A stretch of 64,000 bases of DNA from Limnanthes douglasii subsp. nivea. Taxonomy: Eukaryota; Streptophyta; Magnoliopsida; Brassicales; Limnanthaceae. Numbering within the stretch: the stretch's first letter is position 1; each line of letters starts with the position of its first letter. The DNA lies in assembly GCA_036936605.1 (NCBI GenBank), contig JAUPFV010000002.1:334403215-334467214 (forward strand), read 5' to 3'. Positions 31,584-43,715 of the stretch are shown here, piece by piece. The notes beneath the pieces were generated by a model, which did not search any database, had not been told where the DNA came from, and saw only the letters and a list, made by a program, of their open reading frames with translations. Made by a program: the position numbers and the translations under genes.

Positions 31584-33231
31584 TTATTTTTTATTTTTCG
31601 ATAATAACGTTTCACCATAAGGAGGTTTGAGCCATGTTTGAGTGTAATCGAGGGCTCCGAGGTATGCCTTGTATTCTTCTTTCATACACTCGATGTTTGA
31701 GTTGAACTTGCTTACGGTGTCCGAATAAACAATTGTATTCCAAGATGCTTGAAATCCGTGGAACACATTTTTGTCGGTAAAATATTTCTTAGTCTTCATT
31801 ACAATGTTTTTTTCAATGTGCCATCTACATAGAATGTGTGTCACTTTCGAAAATATAATGTCAATTGCTTTCATTAATGTCAATTCTCTATTCGTCACCA
31901 TAATATTAGGTAAAACACAATGGTTTTCCGACATGAGCAACCGCAAATGTTCCAATGCCCACATGTAATTTTCGACATTTTCGTGACTAAAAAAAACAAA
32001 AACGATCGCAAATGTGATGTTGGTTGACGTAACTCCAACTATTTTGAACAATGGCATCTTGTATCTCGTTGTCTTATACGTACTATCCATAATAAGGACC
32101 TCCGCAAATGTCCTAAGAAGATCGATAGACGTCGGGTGTGCAAAAAATAATTTAGTGATTATTTGAGACCCTTCACTTCCCGTTCTATGCCATTCAATGC
32201 AAATTTTCTCCTTCATCTTACCCAACAAATATTGAAGTTTTGATTGACCGCACTTTTCAAATGTACGATGTTTTTGTCTAACATTGTAAATGTTACGCAT
32301 GTTAAACACGTTATGAGAATTAATATCCTTTAAGGCGGGTAAAATGTTACGAGGAGTGGCACTGCGTATAGATAAATTCTTCACCAAATCTTCTTTGACC
32401 GAAGTTAGTTTCCTTGCTTGAGGACAACCTTATAAATATTCGAATGGCGGGTGGTTATGCCTACCACATGAAACTACCAAATATCATAAATCATTTTTAA
32501 AAGGATGAGCTCTTAGTAGAAACGGTCAATCTATTTTTTTACTTGACTTTCTTCTCTTCACATTAGGTGCCTTTTGTTTTAACCTTGGTTTCCTATAATT
32601 TTTGCAAGAATGAAACAATCGCGGAGTATTCCCGTAATTTCCAGAGTCGTACCTACTTACCATCGAAGAATATTTAAACTCTCAACCCACACTTAATACC
32701 CATTCCGTAACTTCAGTTCTAGTGTAGTGCGCTTGTGTAGTGAATGCATCGGTGAGATCCGGATATATAACATCATTGTCAGTATGAGAAGGGGATGCAA
32801 TTTCAGGTTCCGAAGATATTTGAAATTCCTACATTATTAAAAAGTAATGTGTTAATGATGTTGAAATTGTCTACAGGAAAAAAACAAATGATTTCGAGGC
32901 AGTATCTCGGAATCAGTTGTCTTTTGAAAAAACAACTAATTCCAAGAGGGTATCTCAAAATCAACTGTTTTGGAGAAGACATCTGATTCCGAGACAGCCT
33001 CTCGGAATTAGTTGTTTTTTCAAAAGACAACTGATTCCGAGATACTGCCTTGGAATCAGTTGATTTTTGCTCAAAAATGCAGAAATCGGGACTACAATAT
33101 CAAAAACAACATTTTCGAAGTGATAATTTCAAAGTTATTGTATTGTAAAACGAAAAAAAACATGATTAAATTATCTTGTTCGTTGCTTGAGTATTGTTCT
33201 CCGTTTTGGTATGGGTTTCTTGATTTTGCAT
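31584..33231 (-). pseudogene. MULE-B transposase, truncated
   Basis: Exon 1 is a short one at 33231 (MQNQETHTKTENNTQATNK). After a gap holding hairpins, the FAR1-like zinc region is readable at about 32600-32420 ('RKSSKKID', 'CGRHNHPPFEYL') with a stop. The transposase core follows in 32387-31584: 'EVLIMDSTYKTTRYKMPLF', 'CRWHIEKNI'. The second catalytic Asp is Asn here ('VTNRELTLM', codon 31890-31892). The frame stops after 'LDYTQTWLKPPYGETLL', where MULE-A continues to the catalytic Glu, SWIM and OTU parts. The end is lost through the same deletion that removed PMD exons 2-3. Confidence 0.8.
32884..33063. repeat. MULE-B hairpin cluster 2
   Basis: Four hairpins with the GATTCCGAG/CTCGGAATC core and CAACT/AGTTG flanks (about 32885-32920, 32932-32968, 32978-33014 and 33025-33063), each with a few mismatches. 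They lie between the short exon 1 and the rest of the transposase, the same place as in the 13.6-kb element. Confidence 0.88.
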
Positions 33232-33396
33232 GATCAATCTTCAATAAAACTGAAGTTTTTTTCAAGGGTTAATTTTAGAGGCAAAAATCAAATACGTAGG
33301 ATTAAAAATGGATTAATGATGTGTTTTTTTACTGTAGGGATTTCTATTTGAATAATGACACGTAATGTTAAATTTGAAAACAAAATAAGGATAATC

Positions 33397-33879
33397 TAGT
33401 AATAACAAATTTCAAATGCAAAAATATTGAACTAATTTCAATTAAAATAAACAATCAATTAAGAAAATAAGAGGTTTGAACAAAATAAATAAAAGTAAGT
33501 TATCGGACAAAAAAAGTTTTTGAAAAGCAAATAATGGAAAAACGAAAGGTTTCTAAAAGGTTATTGGAACAGTAACACTTCGTCTGCTATCACACTTGTT
33601 TTGAAAAGCAAATAATCGAAAAACGAAAGGCTTTTAAAAGGTTTTTAAAAGGTTATTAGCACAAGTAGTTTTAAGAACTGTATTTGATCCGACCCATTTA
33701 TTTTTATGTGTTTGGTTATTCTGGTGGTATATATATATAGATTATGGATTTAAAACAGAGTCGGGTGCATATGGATATGTTTCTTCTTCAACTACCATAT
33801 TCATTCGGTTTTACACTTCCATCGAGTGTTACACCTTGAACCGGTGCTATATCATCAGAGTTCCGCCCCTGGCCAACGA
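33397..33879. repeat. Spacer with a 78-bp-spaced direct repeat
   Basis: ttttgaaaagcaaataatgg starts at about 33521 and again at 33599, each followed by aaaaacgaaagg. MULE-B similarity has faded by here. No gene is seen. Confidence 0.7.
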
Positions 33880-35667
33880 TCCCGTGCGCCTCGTAACCTC
33901 CTCTTGTTTACCTACTATATTTCGCAACACAGTCGTTGACCATATTACATATTATGTTTGGAAAAGATATGTAATTTTATAATTTATTATTATTATTTAG
34001 TTTATATATTATTCGTTATTTTTAACAAACGTCATGTTATTATTTGTAGTAGTGTGAGATGCGTTCATACGTCAACTACACTAGTTATATGAGTTGAAGT
34101 TTAGGATGTCATAGTAGGATTAGAGAGTTGTTGGATGACACACCTTTCGGTAGGTTAATCAAGTCGGTGTTCTTTATGCTGCCACAAACCGCTATTACAG
34201 AGGTATTTATAGAGCGTTAGCATCGGGAAATAAACAATTTTCATTTCAGCTTTGACGAGGTGAGTATCACACTTGACGATGTCTATATGATATTGGATTT
34301 GGAGGTCGAATGTGACGTTACAAAGCTCATATATAACAAACCACAAGCTCTTCATCGATGTCGATGTACTCGTAAGTGTTGATCTGACTAAGATTATGGA
34401 GGAGATTGATCTCTGTAAAGGGATTGGGTTGAGCCTTAATCTTCTTTGGAACATATTTAGCGAGGCGACATACCACGATAGCAACATTTCAGTCACTGAC
34501 GATCTGGTCTATCAGACTATGCATGCTTATAGTCTTCATATATTCAGGTGTAGTCTGTTCGTTGACAAAAGCAACGCGTACGTCAATTACGAGTATATAT
34601 ACCTCCTACGGGACTTGACCGTGCAGGTTAGGCATTACACTTGGGGTATTGCGGTGTTAGCGTATTTGTATTATCATTTGGGAGAGGCCTATTTGCAGAC
34701 GACGAGTGGATATATGATCATTTTATTTCAATCCGTCTAGTTACGCATGCAAGTTACACACAACGAATATCAACTATTGCTCGATGAAATGCAGATGCGC
34801 GTCCATTTATAATTCCCGGACCAAAATAAACTAAAGGATTATATTCAACGACCTGCAAGAAATCGATGTAAGTTTTACCTTTCAAAATAAATGATTCTAA
34901 TTATTAGTTGTTTAATTTATGGAAGTATGGAAATGATTAGTATGCGGGTATTACTAGAAATAGAGTATCATACATGTCCCGTTTGCAGTTACTACGAGAG
35001 GATAATAAGTTGATTAGTATATCAATTTATGAAAATATTTTATATGCAATTTCTTAAACTCTTGATTACTTGGAATGCGATTAGTACTAAAAATGGAACA
35101 AATCGAGTAGTTTGAAAAATAGGTTATAAAGTGTAGATGGTAAAAAAAATCATTATGTTATTATTTGCATATTTTATTGTTCTTTTAACCGTACCGTCCT
35201 ATACGCGTTCATTTCCCATTAGAGACAGTAGCTTGGTATCGTGGTACTATCTTGATCGATCTTTGCGACAGTTCAGACAAATCCATGACCAACCCCCGTA
35301 TCCAGTGCTTTGTTGGCAAAACAAGGACAAAAGAAAACCAGTTCTCTCGCCTATGAGTTCGATCACAATATTTGGGAGTATTGGTTAGATTATGTGCTAC
35401 ATCTTATATTGAGAGGCCTTCCAATTAGAGACGATGTAGTCGTACCATACTCGTGAGTATATATAAGCTCATCAGTATGTTAGTTGGTATGAAATCATTA
35501 ACCAAGATATATATCCTCTTCAGATTTATACGCAAAAAGACCGCGAGGGTTCCATTATACGATATTTGCAGGTGGAGTTTCACATAATTGAATTATATCC
35601 CCGACTACTAGAGTTCTAGTTGGATTTCAACAGGCTAGGTGAGACGTATGAGGATGTTATGTCCATT
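33880..35667 (+). pseudogene. PMD gene copy C, heavily decayed
   Basis: Pieces line up with the MULE-A PMD gene. An exon 1 end 'TVVDHITYYVWKR' (about 33913-33960) is followed by a GTAATT donor. Exon 2 (about 34052-34870) contains 'LLDDTPFGRLIKSVFF', 'NNFHFSFDEVSITLDDV', 'LCKGIGLSLNLLWNIFSEA' and 'YIYLLRDLTVQVRHYTWGIA'. Exon 3 starts about 35180 with 'FPIRDSSLVSW'. Stops and frameshifts are frequent, so it is much older than the MULE-A copy. It retains Trp where MULE-A has its first stop. Its transposon of origin cannot be placed. Confidence 0.75.
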
Positions 35668-35689
35668 TAGGATATTAGGTTAGATATTT

Positions 35690-35910
35690 TCGTGTGGTGT
35701 TTGTTCTTAGATATTTTGGTGCTATATTTATTCTTAGACAAATTTGTGTAGTGTTTGTTCTTAAACATTTTGGTGTAATGTTTATTAGATACTTTAGTGT
35801 GATATTTATTGATTTTATAATAGTTATTGATTTTTGTGCGATGTTGGTTAATTTTGTGACAATTATTGACTCCGTCGTGATGTTTTTAATGATTTTTATT
35901 GTGTTAACAA
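35690..35910. repeat. Degenerate tandem repeat after PMD copy C
   Basis: A phrase like gtgtttgttcttagatattt recurs about every 33-60 bp with decay. Confidence 0.55.
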
Positions 35911-35925
35911 TTTGAAAACATCAAA

Positions 35926-36900
35926 ATGAACTCAAGGATGCGAGTCTCTACTAACAGTTCATACAATATTAAAAATAGTATAAGTGTTTCGTTATTTACT
36001 ATATTCGTACTCGACTTGAATGCAGTTGGTGTGAAGGTGGAAAATGAGAACCAAACAATCACCCTCTTAAGTTCTATACCGAATAAGTATGAATACCTTG
36101 TGGATATAATTCTATACTATAAATATTCACTTACGATGGTCGATATCTAGAGCACCTTAAAATCCAAGTATCTTTAAAGAAAGAATGTTTTGAAGGGTGA
36201 GTCGAAAGGATATAAACTAAATATGAAGGATCGATTACGGAAGAGATCAAACAAGAAGAGAGAAACTCTTGATCCAAGTTCAAAGAGGTTGAGACATGTT
36301 AAAAATTAATTTGTTGGGTATGCAAGAATAAATGACATATTAGTTAAAACTATATGTAGAAGTAAAATGGAAACAATTATCAGAAGATCAAAGCCAAATA
36401 GGGTGCAATGGTATCTGATGATTGTGAGTATATTGGTGGATTAATAACCTCTTATTCTTGCAGATACAAGGATAAATGGGTCCTAGATTTATGTATGTTA
36501 TTCCACATAATTTCCAATAAGTATTAGTTTGAAGACCTGAGAGTACTTGATAGTGAAAGGGTCATCTTAGGCAATGAAAAATCCATAATGTCCAAAGGAT
36601 TGGAATAATACAAGTCAAGTTGTCTACAAGACTTGAGTAAGAGATCAACAATGTAAGGTATGTACCTGAGGTTAAACGTAACCTTTTCTCTATTGGGACG
36701 TTAGATGAGAAAGGGTTTACCTATAGAGGTAAAGATTGAATACTTAGGGTCTTTGAAGGCTCCCTTGTTGTCCTACCAGGTTGCAGCAACACTAGTTGTG
36801 GAATTTAAGTGAAAAAAACTTGGTTATCTAAGTAAACATGGTTCTTTAGTGGTACCGTAGTTCAGAAGCTGAGCTATTGTGAAAGTTGTGTATTGGGTAA
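35926..36900 (+). pseudogene. Copia gag and pre-integrase remnant
   Basis: Gag of the UBN2 type is suggested by 'ENQTITLLSSIPNKYEYLVD' (36043-36102), corresponding to the usual 'LLxSLPxSYExLV' motif. A basic stretch follows where the zinc knuckle would be. Further on, 'SKHGSLVVP' and 'IVKVVYWVRARA' near 36830-36910 (different frames) resemble the pre-integrase segment. Many stops. Confidence 0.55.
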
Positions 36901-36939
36901 GAGCAAGAGCGTGAAGTTTATGCACAAAAAAAATACAAT

Positions 36940-37623
36940 GAAGTACTTGATTATGTTCATTTAGACCTTTGTGGACCGGCACATGAACTAACCATAGGTG
37001 GCGCGATGTACTTTATGTCACTAATTGACGATCATTCCATGAAAGTATGGGTTCTAATTTTGAACTCCAGTGATGAATCATTTGATGCCTTTATAAACTG
37101 GAAGACTTTGGTAAGAAATCAATCCAGAAAAGTATTGAAGAAGCTTCAGACTGATAATATCTTGGAATTTGTGAACAAAGAATTCGGTATCTATTGTGCG
37201 AAACTTGGTATTGTTAGATACCAAACCATAAGTGGGACTCCCCAACAGAACAGGATTGCTGAGAGAATAAAACAAACCATGTTGGAACATGTTAGATGTA
37301 TGCTTAATATAGCTCAAATGAGTTGAAGATTCTAGGGAGAACTCGTGCCAACGATTGCATAAATTATCAACATGAGTCCATCTATAATACTTAAGTCTCT
37401 TTATCCTCAAAAATCATGGACTATAGAGAAACCTAATCTAGAATGTTTGAGAGTATCCAGATGTGTTGTCTATGCACATGTAAAGCAAGATAAACTTAGG
37501 CCAAGAGAACTAAAATATTTGTTCATCGAATATACAAAAGGATTAAAATGGTATAAGTTATGGTGCCTTGAGCTTGAATGTTATAAAGCTTTGATAAATA
37601 GGGATATGGTTTTCAACAAATAG
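36940..37623 (+). pseudogene. Copia integrase remnant
   Basis: The frame 37006-37326 reads 'YFMSLIDDHSMKVWVLILNS' and 'LKKLQTDNILEFVNKEFGIY', with 'GTPQQNRIAERIKQTMLEHVRCML' after it. These are the DDE-core signatures of copia integrase: first Asp in 'SLIDDHS', second Asp in 'LQTDN'. The Glu comes after 'PQQN'. A stop (37324) and a new frame (37372-37623) continue it as 'SLYPQKSWTIEKPNLECLRV'. Inactive. Confidence 0.8.
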
Positions 37624-37899
37624 TACATGTCATTTAAAAAGTCGGTGAAGACTCAACCTAGTACTACCGAGAAAAGATATGAAGTTGATAATTGATCTAA
37701 TCTATAAATTGAAGCTCGGGGTGATTCTACCGAAGAGGATTTAGGATCTAATTCTGTTTCGGATTGTATGGAAGAACTTCAACCATTATATGATTCCAAA
37801 GTTGGTCGATGATCTGGTAATCCAAAGCCTTTGGATGATCAGATGATTAAACAATGTAAACTTCACATTTATCAACTAACAATTGATAGAGCACGAAGA

Positions 37900-39595
37900 A
37901 TAAGAAAACAACCGCAACAATATGGTTTTAGCGATGTAATTGGTTATATTTTATTTAGTGAAATGTAAGTATTTATTCTTGAACCTAAGACATATTACGA
38001 TCTTATTAAAAGCAATGATAAAGAAAAATGACTTACGACCATAAAAAAACTGAGATTTCTAAAAAGATGAACACCTGGTTTTTATAAGGAAACTCAAAGG
38101 CCAGAAGTTGGTTGAGAGTACATAGATAGTAAAAATGTAGCTATGTATTCTTGGTGTTGAGTTACCTAGATACAAGGCCATGCTTATAGTGAAGGGATTT
38201 ACTAAAAATCAGGATTTTGATTTTAATGAGATATTTTCTTTAGTTGTGAAACAAACATCTATCAGGATTCCATTGTCAATTATGCTAGATTTGATATTAT
38301 ACTATAGCAAATAGATGTTACTACTGACTTCCTGTATTGTAAATTGTAAGAGACAAATTACATGTGTCAACCTACGGGGTTTGAATGAGGGAAGGGATGT
38401 GATATGTATTTGTTGAAAAGCCCAATTTATAGGCTGAAACAGTCTTCGAGGCAGTCGAATAAAATATTCAATTCTTTTATGAGATCTATCAAATATGTCT
38501 GTAGTTGCTATGAAAATTGTTTTTATTAGAATAAAGAAACAGACATATAGAAACAAGTCTTATTGTTGTTATATGTAAACTACATACTAATAGAGGTAAA
38601 ATATAAGAAGAATGTTGAAACGGTAAATACTGAGCTGAAATGAGCGTTTGAAAAAAAAAATATGGGAGAGGCTAAAATGATACTTGGTATTGAGATCAAG
38701 ATAAATAGACCGAAATGGTATTTATTCTTATCTGAACAAGAGTATATAAAAAATATCCTAAGGAAGTTCTCTATGTTCAAAGCTAAAATGGTTAGAACTC
38801 TCATTAGTTCCCAACTCAAACTAATGTCACTCAAGCACCAATCGAAATAGAAAATAAGAAATATATGGTGGAGATACCTTATGCCGATGTTATCGGTAAC
38901 ATTACGTATACTATGATTTGCACAAGATCTTAGCTTACTTATGTCATAAGTGTTTTCAGAAGATTCATGTCAAATCTTAGAAAGCCGCATTGACATACAC
39001 TCAAGTAGCTCATGAGATACTTTAAGGGCTTGGCTGCCGTTGAGTTGTGTTACAATCAGAAGGATACATATGATATAGTATCGAGGGTATGTAGACTACG
39101 ATTATGGAGTTTTCCTCGACACAAGAAAGTTTACTTGAGGTTATACATCTATTATTCTTGGAGGAATAATTAGATGTAAGTCTTGTATACAGAAGGTCAA
39201 TACATTGTCATATGTATAAGCTGAGTTTATGGCTGCTACATAAGCCATGAATGAAGCTATTTGGCTGAAAAAATTGTCAAGTGAGCTAACTGGTATTGAG
39301 CAAAATAAGGTTTTGTTATATGATAACACTAATGTTATTCATTTAATGAGGAGTCCAAAGTTTCACGAGCGACCTAAAAATGTAGATATCAAGATATACT
39401 TCAAGTGAGACGTGGTGGAGAGTAAGTGAATGTGGCTAAGATTGTTAGTAAGGAAATCCATTCGGATGCTCTAACCAAGGTGTTACCAATTTCAAAGATC
39501 ACAAACTGCATGAGACTGGTGCATGTCTGGGATGCATGTGAACTAGTAATTCAAGATAAAGCAAAAGAATTATCGATTCCGCTATTCTAAGGCTT
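37900..39595 (+). pseudogene. Copia reverse transcriptase and RNase H remnant
   Basis: Short pieces recall copia RT: 'DVTTDFLYCKL' (about 38320-38350; usual DVKTAFLNGDL), the later 'MGEAKMILGIEIKINRPKWYLFLSEQEYI', and 'ILRKFSMFKAK' (38662-38800). RNase H follows near 39180-39330 with 'AEFMAATXAMNEAIWLKKLS' in decayed form. The tail near 39400-39500 matches 'HPDALTKVLP'. The catalytic YVDD is not readable. Confidence 0.65.
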
Positions 39596-40906
39596 TGCTA
39601 ATATTCTCATTCCGCATTTAACAAAGTTGGATCCAACTTAATCTGGCAATCAGTCTAAAAAATGAAACCCTAAACCATAGGAATGAGACTCTTCTACAGA
39701 AATTATATACAATTAACCAAACAAAATCAAACAACTAAACCTAAATTCGAAGATTAAAAAATTAATATATATCTATATACCGTTAGATTTATCGGCACCA
39801 TTTTTAATGAAACAGAGTATCGCAAAATTTGTGATACTCTATTTTGATAAAAATAAAAAATAAATAAAAAACCAAAGATATTAAATTTTGAAAAATAAGA
39901 ATGAAATTAAAATTTGAGAGACTATCCTATGAGACTCGTACCATTTAACTATGGTGACATGTGGTTGAACCATGGAAAAGACCACGTGCAAAGATTGAAT
40001 TTATAGATTTTGAATAGTCGAGGAACCCTAACAAAAGATTTACTTTATTTATTTATGCATTCGAAGATGAATAGAGCCAACTTGTCTGGGGTTTTGCTAT
40101 TGATGGGTGTTTATACAAATGTTTGGGGTGGATATGCTATTGATCGGTAGGCAAACTATATGTAAAATAAAATTAATAAAGAAATTAGTGGCTTTGTTGT
40201 ATTTTAAGGTTAAATCTCTTGGTTTTTCTGCTTCTGTAATCTCGTCTTGCAAGATCTCCATTTCTTCACTCTCGCTCTCTAAAGCTCTTCACTCTCTCTA
40301 AACCTAACACACACTTTTTCTTTTTGTTGATTTTTCTCTGTAGTTTATTACCAGACGTGGCTGAATTTCAAAGGTGGGGTGACTTTATTAAGAATTGTAA
40401 TTTGTAAATAATTGTATTTAAACCATACCAAACGTGACCGACTTTGGAAGGTGGGGTATTGCGGTTGAAACTCAAGAACAAAAGTGGCTGAATGGAGAGT
40501 GTGGGATATTACTAATTATGGCAGATTATATTATAAATGTAAATAAATGTATGAGATAAATGTAGAGAGTAAGGTTGAAATGTGGCCGACTTTGTATAAG
40601 ATAGTCGCCTGTTTTCAGTTCTGGGTTCTTTTAATTATGCAAATACAATGAAATCTTGTATAAGATACTTATATCTGTTATAGTTATACTTATATAAGAT
40701 AGTGAAATATTTTAATTATATTTATATATCTGTTATAGTTATAATTATACAGATATATATAGTGAAATCTTTTTATAAATTTGAATAGTCAATCTTATAT
40801 AGGATAATTATATTTTTTATATTAATGATTTTTTTTACTAATGACATAATGATATTTTTTGGGACATAACTAATTTATCTTTTGTATTTTTTCATGTTTA
40901 CGTAAG
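39596..40906. other. Intergenic or hAT 5' region
   Basis: No gene recognised. The stretch 40330-40520 repeats (c/g)gtg(a/g)c(t/c)ga phrases around ggtggggt twice. The upstream end of the hAT element must lie here, but I cannot define it. Confidence 0.5.
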
Positions 40907-41939
40907 ATGGATTCTTCTACGAATGAAAATATAAGTATGGACCACATAGATAACGTAATTGAGGTCGGGGATTTTGGAACGAATCATGTCGGCAACAAAA
41001 AGGTGAGAACATTTTGTACAAGTATGGAGAAAAATGAAAACTAAAATGTTAGAAAATTAAAATCCGATGTTTGGTTATATTTTAATATGTTTCCCCTTAC
41101 CGAAGATATGCAAAAAATATGTTTGTAAAAAATGTGGTGTTATTTTATTGTGTAAGAGTACTTATGGTACGGGTGGTCTGCGCCGTCATATACAAAAATG
41201 TGAAAAAGTCTGTAGTCGTGATGTAGGACAAATGCTTATTTCACAATCAAGTGATTTCATGTCTCTTGCTAGTCATTCTCATGATCCTGAAAAGTTTAAA
41301 GAGTTACTTTTCGCAGCAATTATTTTTCATGAGATGCATATTCAATTTGTTGAGTATGAAGGGTTTCGACAAGTATTTCGATAATTAAAAAATGATGTTC
41401 AATTATTTGGTAGAAATACTTGCAAGAGTGATATAATGAATATATATGATAGAGAAAAAAATAAAGTTAAAAAATGTTAGAGTTAACTGCGTGCCGAATT
41501 AGTTTGACATATGACCTATGGACCTTTATTACTACTAATGGTTATATTTGTCTCAACGCATATTTTATTGATAAAGAATGGGTTTTACAAAAATGTGTTC
41601 TGAATTTTAGTTATATGCGGCCTCATCACAATGATGTGTATTTGTATGAGAAATTGCATACTATGCTTGACGATTAGAACATTGAAGATAAACTATTTGC
41701 TCTTATGTTAGATAATGCGAGTTCTGACACCGTTTCAATTGATAAGTTGATAACTCAACTGAATTTGAAAGATACATTTTTTATTATGGAAGATTCTTTC
41801 ATGTTCGTTGTTGTGCACATGTATTAAATTTAATAGTGCAAGATGGATTGAAACACATCGATATAGTCGTTGATAAATTTTGTGAATGTGTGAAGTGTGT
41901 TAGGGGATCACAAACAAGGAAGCATAAGTTTTTAGAATG
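40907..41939 (+). pseudogene. hAT transposase gene, 5' part (split by a gypsy element)
   Basis: An ATG at 40907 opens a short exon ending at a GTGAGA donor (41002). The next part contains a BED zinc finger, 'CKKCGVILLCKSTYGTGGLRRHIQKC' shortened (about 41117-41206), which binds DNA. After stops, 'ISLTYDLWTFITTNGYICL' (41491-41547) is the conserved hAT region, then 'MLDNASSDTVSIDKL'. The sequence stops at codons for 'KHKFLEC', exactly where the gypsy LTR begins (41940). It resumes at 47109. In-frame stops show it was already decaying or has decayed since. Confidence 0.8.
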
Positions 41940-42468
41940 TGATGTAGTTGCACGAGCCCATGGCTATATGGCTCTTTTGGACAAACGAAAACAGGATTTA
42001 TTTGAGGCCCAGGTATCTGAATTAGGAAATGTGACCACTCAAATCGAATGCGTCAAGAAGTCCAATGATTTTCGGAAGCATATCTAGACGAAGCCGGTGA
42101 TGAAGTTCAGGCCCAAAATTCTATCGTTTAAGTCCTCTTTTTACTATTTTTATGAATTTTCTACATTTTCCTATTTTTGTTGGATATTATTCAAAATACT
42201 TAACCAACTCCAATCGCTTTGAAATTGGGCTGGGATTTATTTTATTTTATAAGGAACAAGCTGTAATTTTGGGCTAGCGTTTCGATCACTTTTATAAAAG
42301 GCTCCCAAACCCTAGTTTTGCCTTAGACTTTTTTGAATAGAATTTGAGTTTTCTCCAAAGTCTCTTATACTCTGAACTAGGATTAGAGATTATCCATATT
42401 TTCTATTTTTTGTCTTTCTTAATCTGTGTTTTCCGCCGCCTGCTTCATCTCGTAGCTCGGTGTTACCA
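41940..42468 (+). repeat. 5' LTR of the CRM-like element
   Basis: Starts TGATGTAGTTGCAC and ends GTTACCA, followed three bases later by the primer site. Contains TATA-like tttataaaagg (about 42291-42301). Confidence 0.92.
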
Positions 42469-42471
42469 TAT

Positions 42472-42483
42472 TGGTATCAAAGC
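42472..42483 (+). other. Primer-binding site (tRNA-Met type)
   Basis: tggtatcaaagc, three bases after the LTR, is complementary to the 3' end of plant initiator tRNA-Met with one difference from the usual tggtatcagagc. Confidence 0.85.
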
Positions 42484-42498
42484 GATAGAGCTCCTACG

Positions 42499-43715
42499 AC
42501 GTGGGTAACGAAGGAATGTCGTCAAAGAGATCATTGCGGGGGAAGTCCACTCTCCCGATCGCAGAATCGGTCGACCATGATGTATTCGGTCAGTTCCGAT
42601 CGTAGGTTCGTGAACAAATGCACTTGTTGGGAAATCAGATGAGAGACGTACAAGAAGCACTACACGGGCTGTTGAATAACCAAACCAACGGATTTTAAGC
42701 TTCAGGTTCGAGATTCCAGCCGCCGGGATCTGAGAGAGAGACCAACCACGAGTGGAATCTGTTTGCTACTTGGAGAGAACACGGTATGGGTCAATATTAC
42801 CCACAAGACTGTCGTGAACAAGTCTGTAAGCAGTCGGCATCGAGAGATTCTGATCTGAACGCCAACAACCGGTTGGAATCTGGATTCAGACTGGAGATTC
42901 AAGAGTTCCAAGGGGCCTCGAACCGGAGGAGGTTTTAGATTGGATCACCTCAATTGAAGAATTCCTTGATTTCAAGGAGGTTCCAGATGCAAAATGAGTA
43001 CAGTTGGTTGTAACTAAGTTCCGAGGCCGAGCTCCATCTTGGTGGCGACAACTCAAGCAGACCAGATCAAGGCAAGGTAAGCCAAAGATAAAAACTTGGG
43101 ATACGTTTGTGAAGCACTTGACAGTTGCGTTTTTTCCTTAAAACTATGCGCGTATAATGTATCAACAGTTCCAAAACCTTAAACAAGGGTCAATGACTAT
43201 TGACTAAAACACTAACAATTTTTTTCAAGCTACAAAACTGTGTGGATATTGCTGATTCAGCAGATCAATTAGTATCTCGCTACATAGGTGGGATGAGACA
43301 ACAGTTTCAGGGCCAACTGAACATGTTCGACCCTGTGAATGTGTCTGAAGCACATCAGCGTGCACTGCATCTGCAGAAAACCCTTTCATGAAGGCTTTAT
43401 GGAGGAGATATTGCCAGAACAACTCCAATGGCGTTTCCAAAAATGACGGTTTCAAACCCTAGCCTAGGGGTACCAACTGCTGCTCCTATGCGTACATGTG
43501 CTACTTCACAGGTCCCTAATCGCGCATGTACTTCCTCACAGGTCTGGTGCTACCATTATCATAAACTAGGGCACGGTTTTTTGTTACGACAACAGCCACA
43601 ACAGTCGAGGGATTTGTTTGTTAAAACTATTGATTTTTACCTAGAAGGTGACCCGCAGTTTGATGAGGAACCAAATGATATTGTTGATGAGGTTCAAGAG
43701 GACCAGGTTACATGA
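42499..43715 (+). pseudogene. gag of the CRM-like element (broken)
   Basis: Fragments in several frames: an Arg-rich start (about 42500-42660), then the gag core near 42990-43400 with 'FRGRAPSWWRQLKQTRSRQG' and 'GMRQQFQGQLNMFDPVNVSEA' (43285-43350). A zinc-knuckle-like 'CYHYHKLGHG' at 43549-43578 has lost its second cysteine. Stops near 42997, 43140, 43205 and 43389 break it. Confidence 0.75.

Larger units (their letters stand above)
21210..33396. mobile_element. MULE-B, outer Mutator-like element (split by MULE-A, internally deleted)
   Basis: The left end (21210-21241) matches the terminus of the 1,115-bp MULE at 13.6 kb with mismatches (GCTATTT...ATTTTTTA). After the 9-kb MULE-A insertion it continues at 30216 with TATTTTTTATTTCCTCCAT, exactly as that terminus does. 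Inner sequence near 33190-33396 matches, in reverse, positions 13690-13910 of the small element. The outermost 90 or so bases of the right end have diverged or been lost, so no TSD is visible. Contents: PMD exon 1 (+) and a truncated MULE transposase (-), joined at about 31.55 kb by an internal deletion. Confidence 0.8.
35926..39595 (+). mobile_element. Ty1/copia retrotransposon remnant 1
   Basis: Gag, integrase, reverse transcriptase and RNase H remnants occur in copia order on plus. All frames are broken. No LTR pair, primer site or TSD was recognised, so ends are approximate. Confidence 0.75.
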
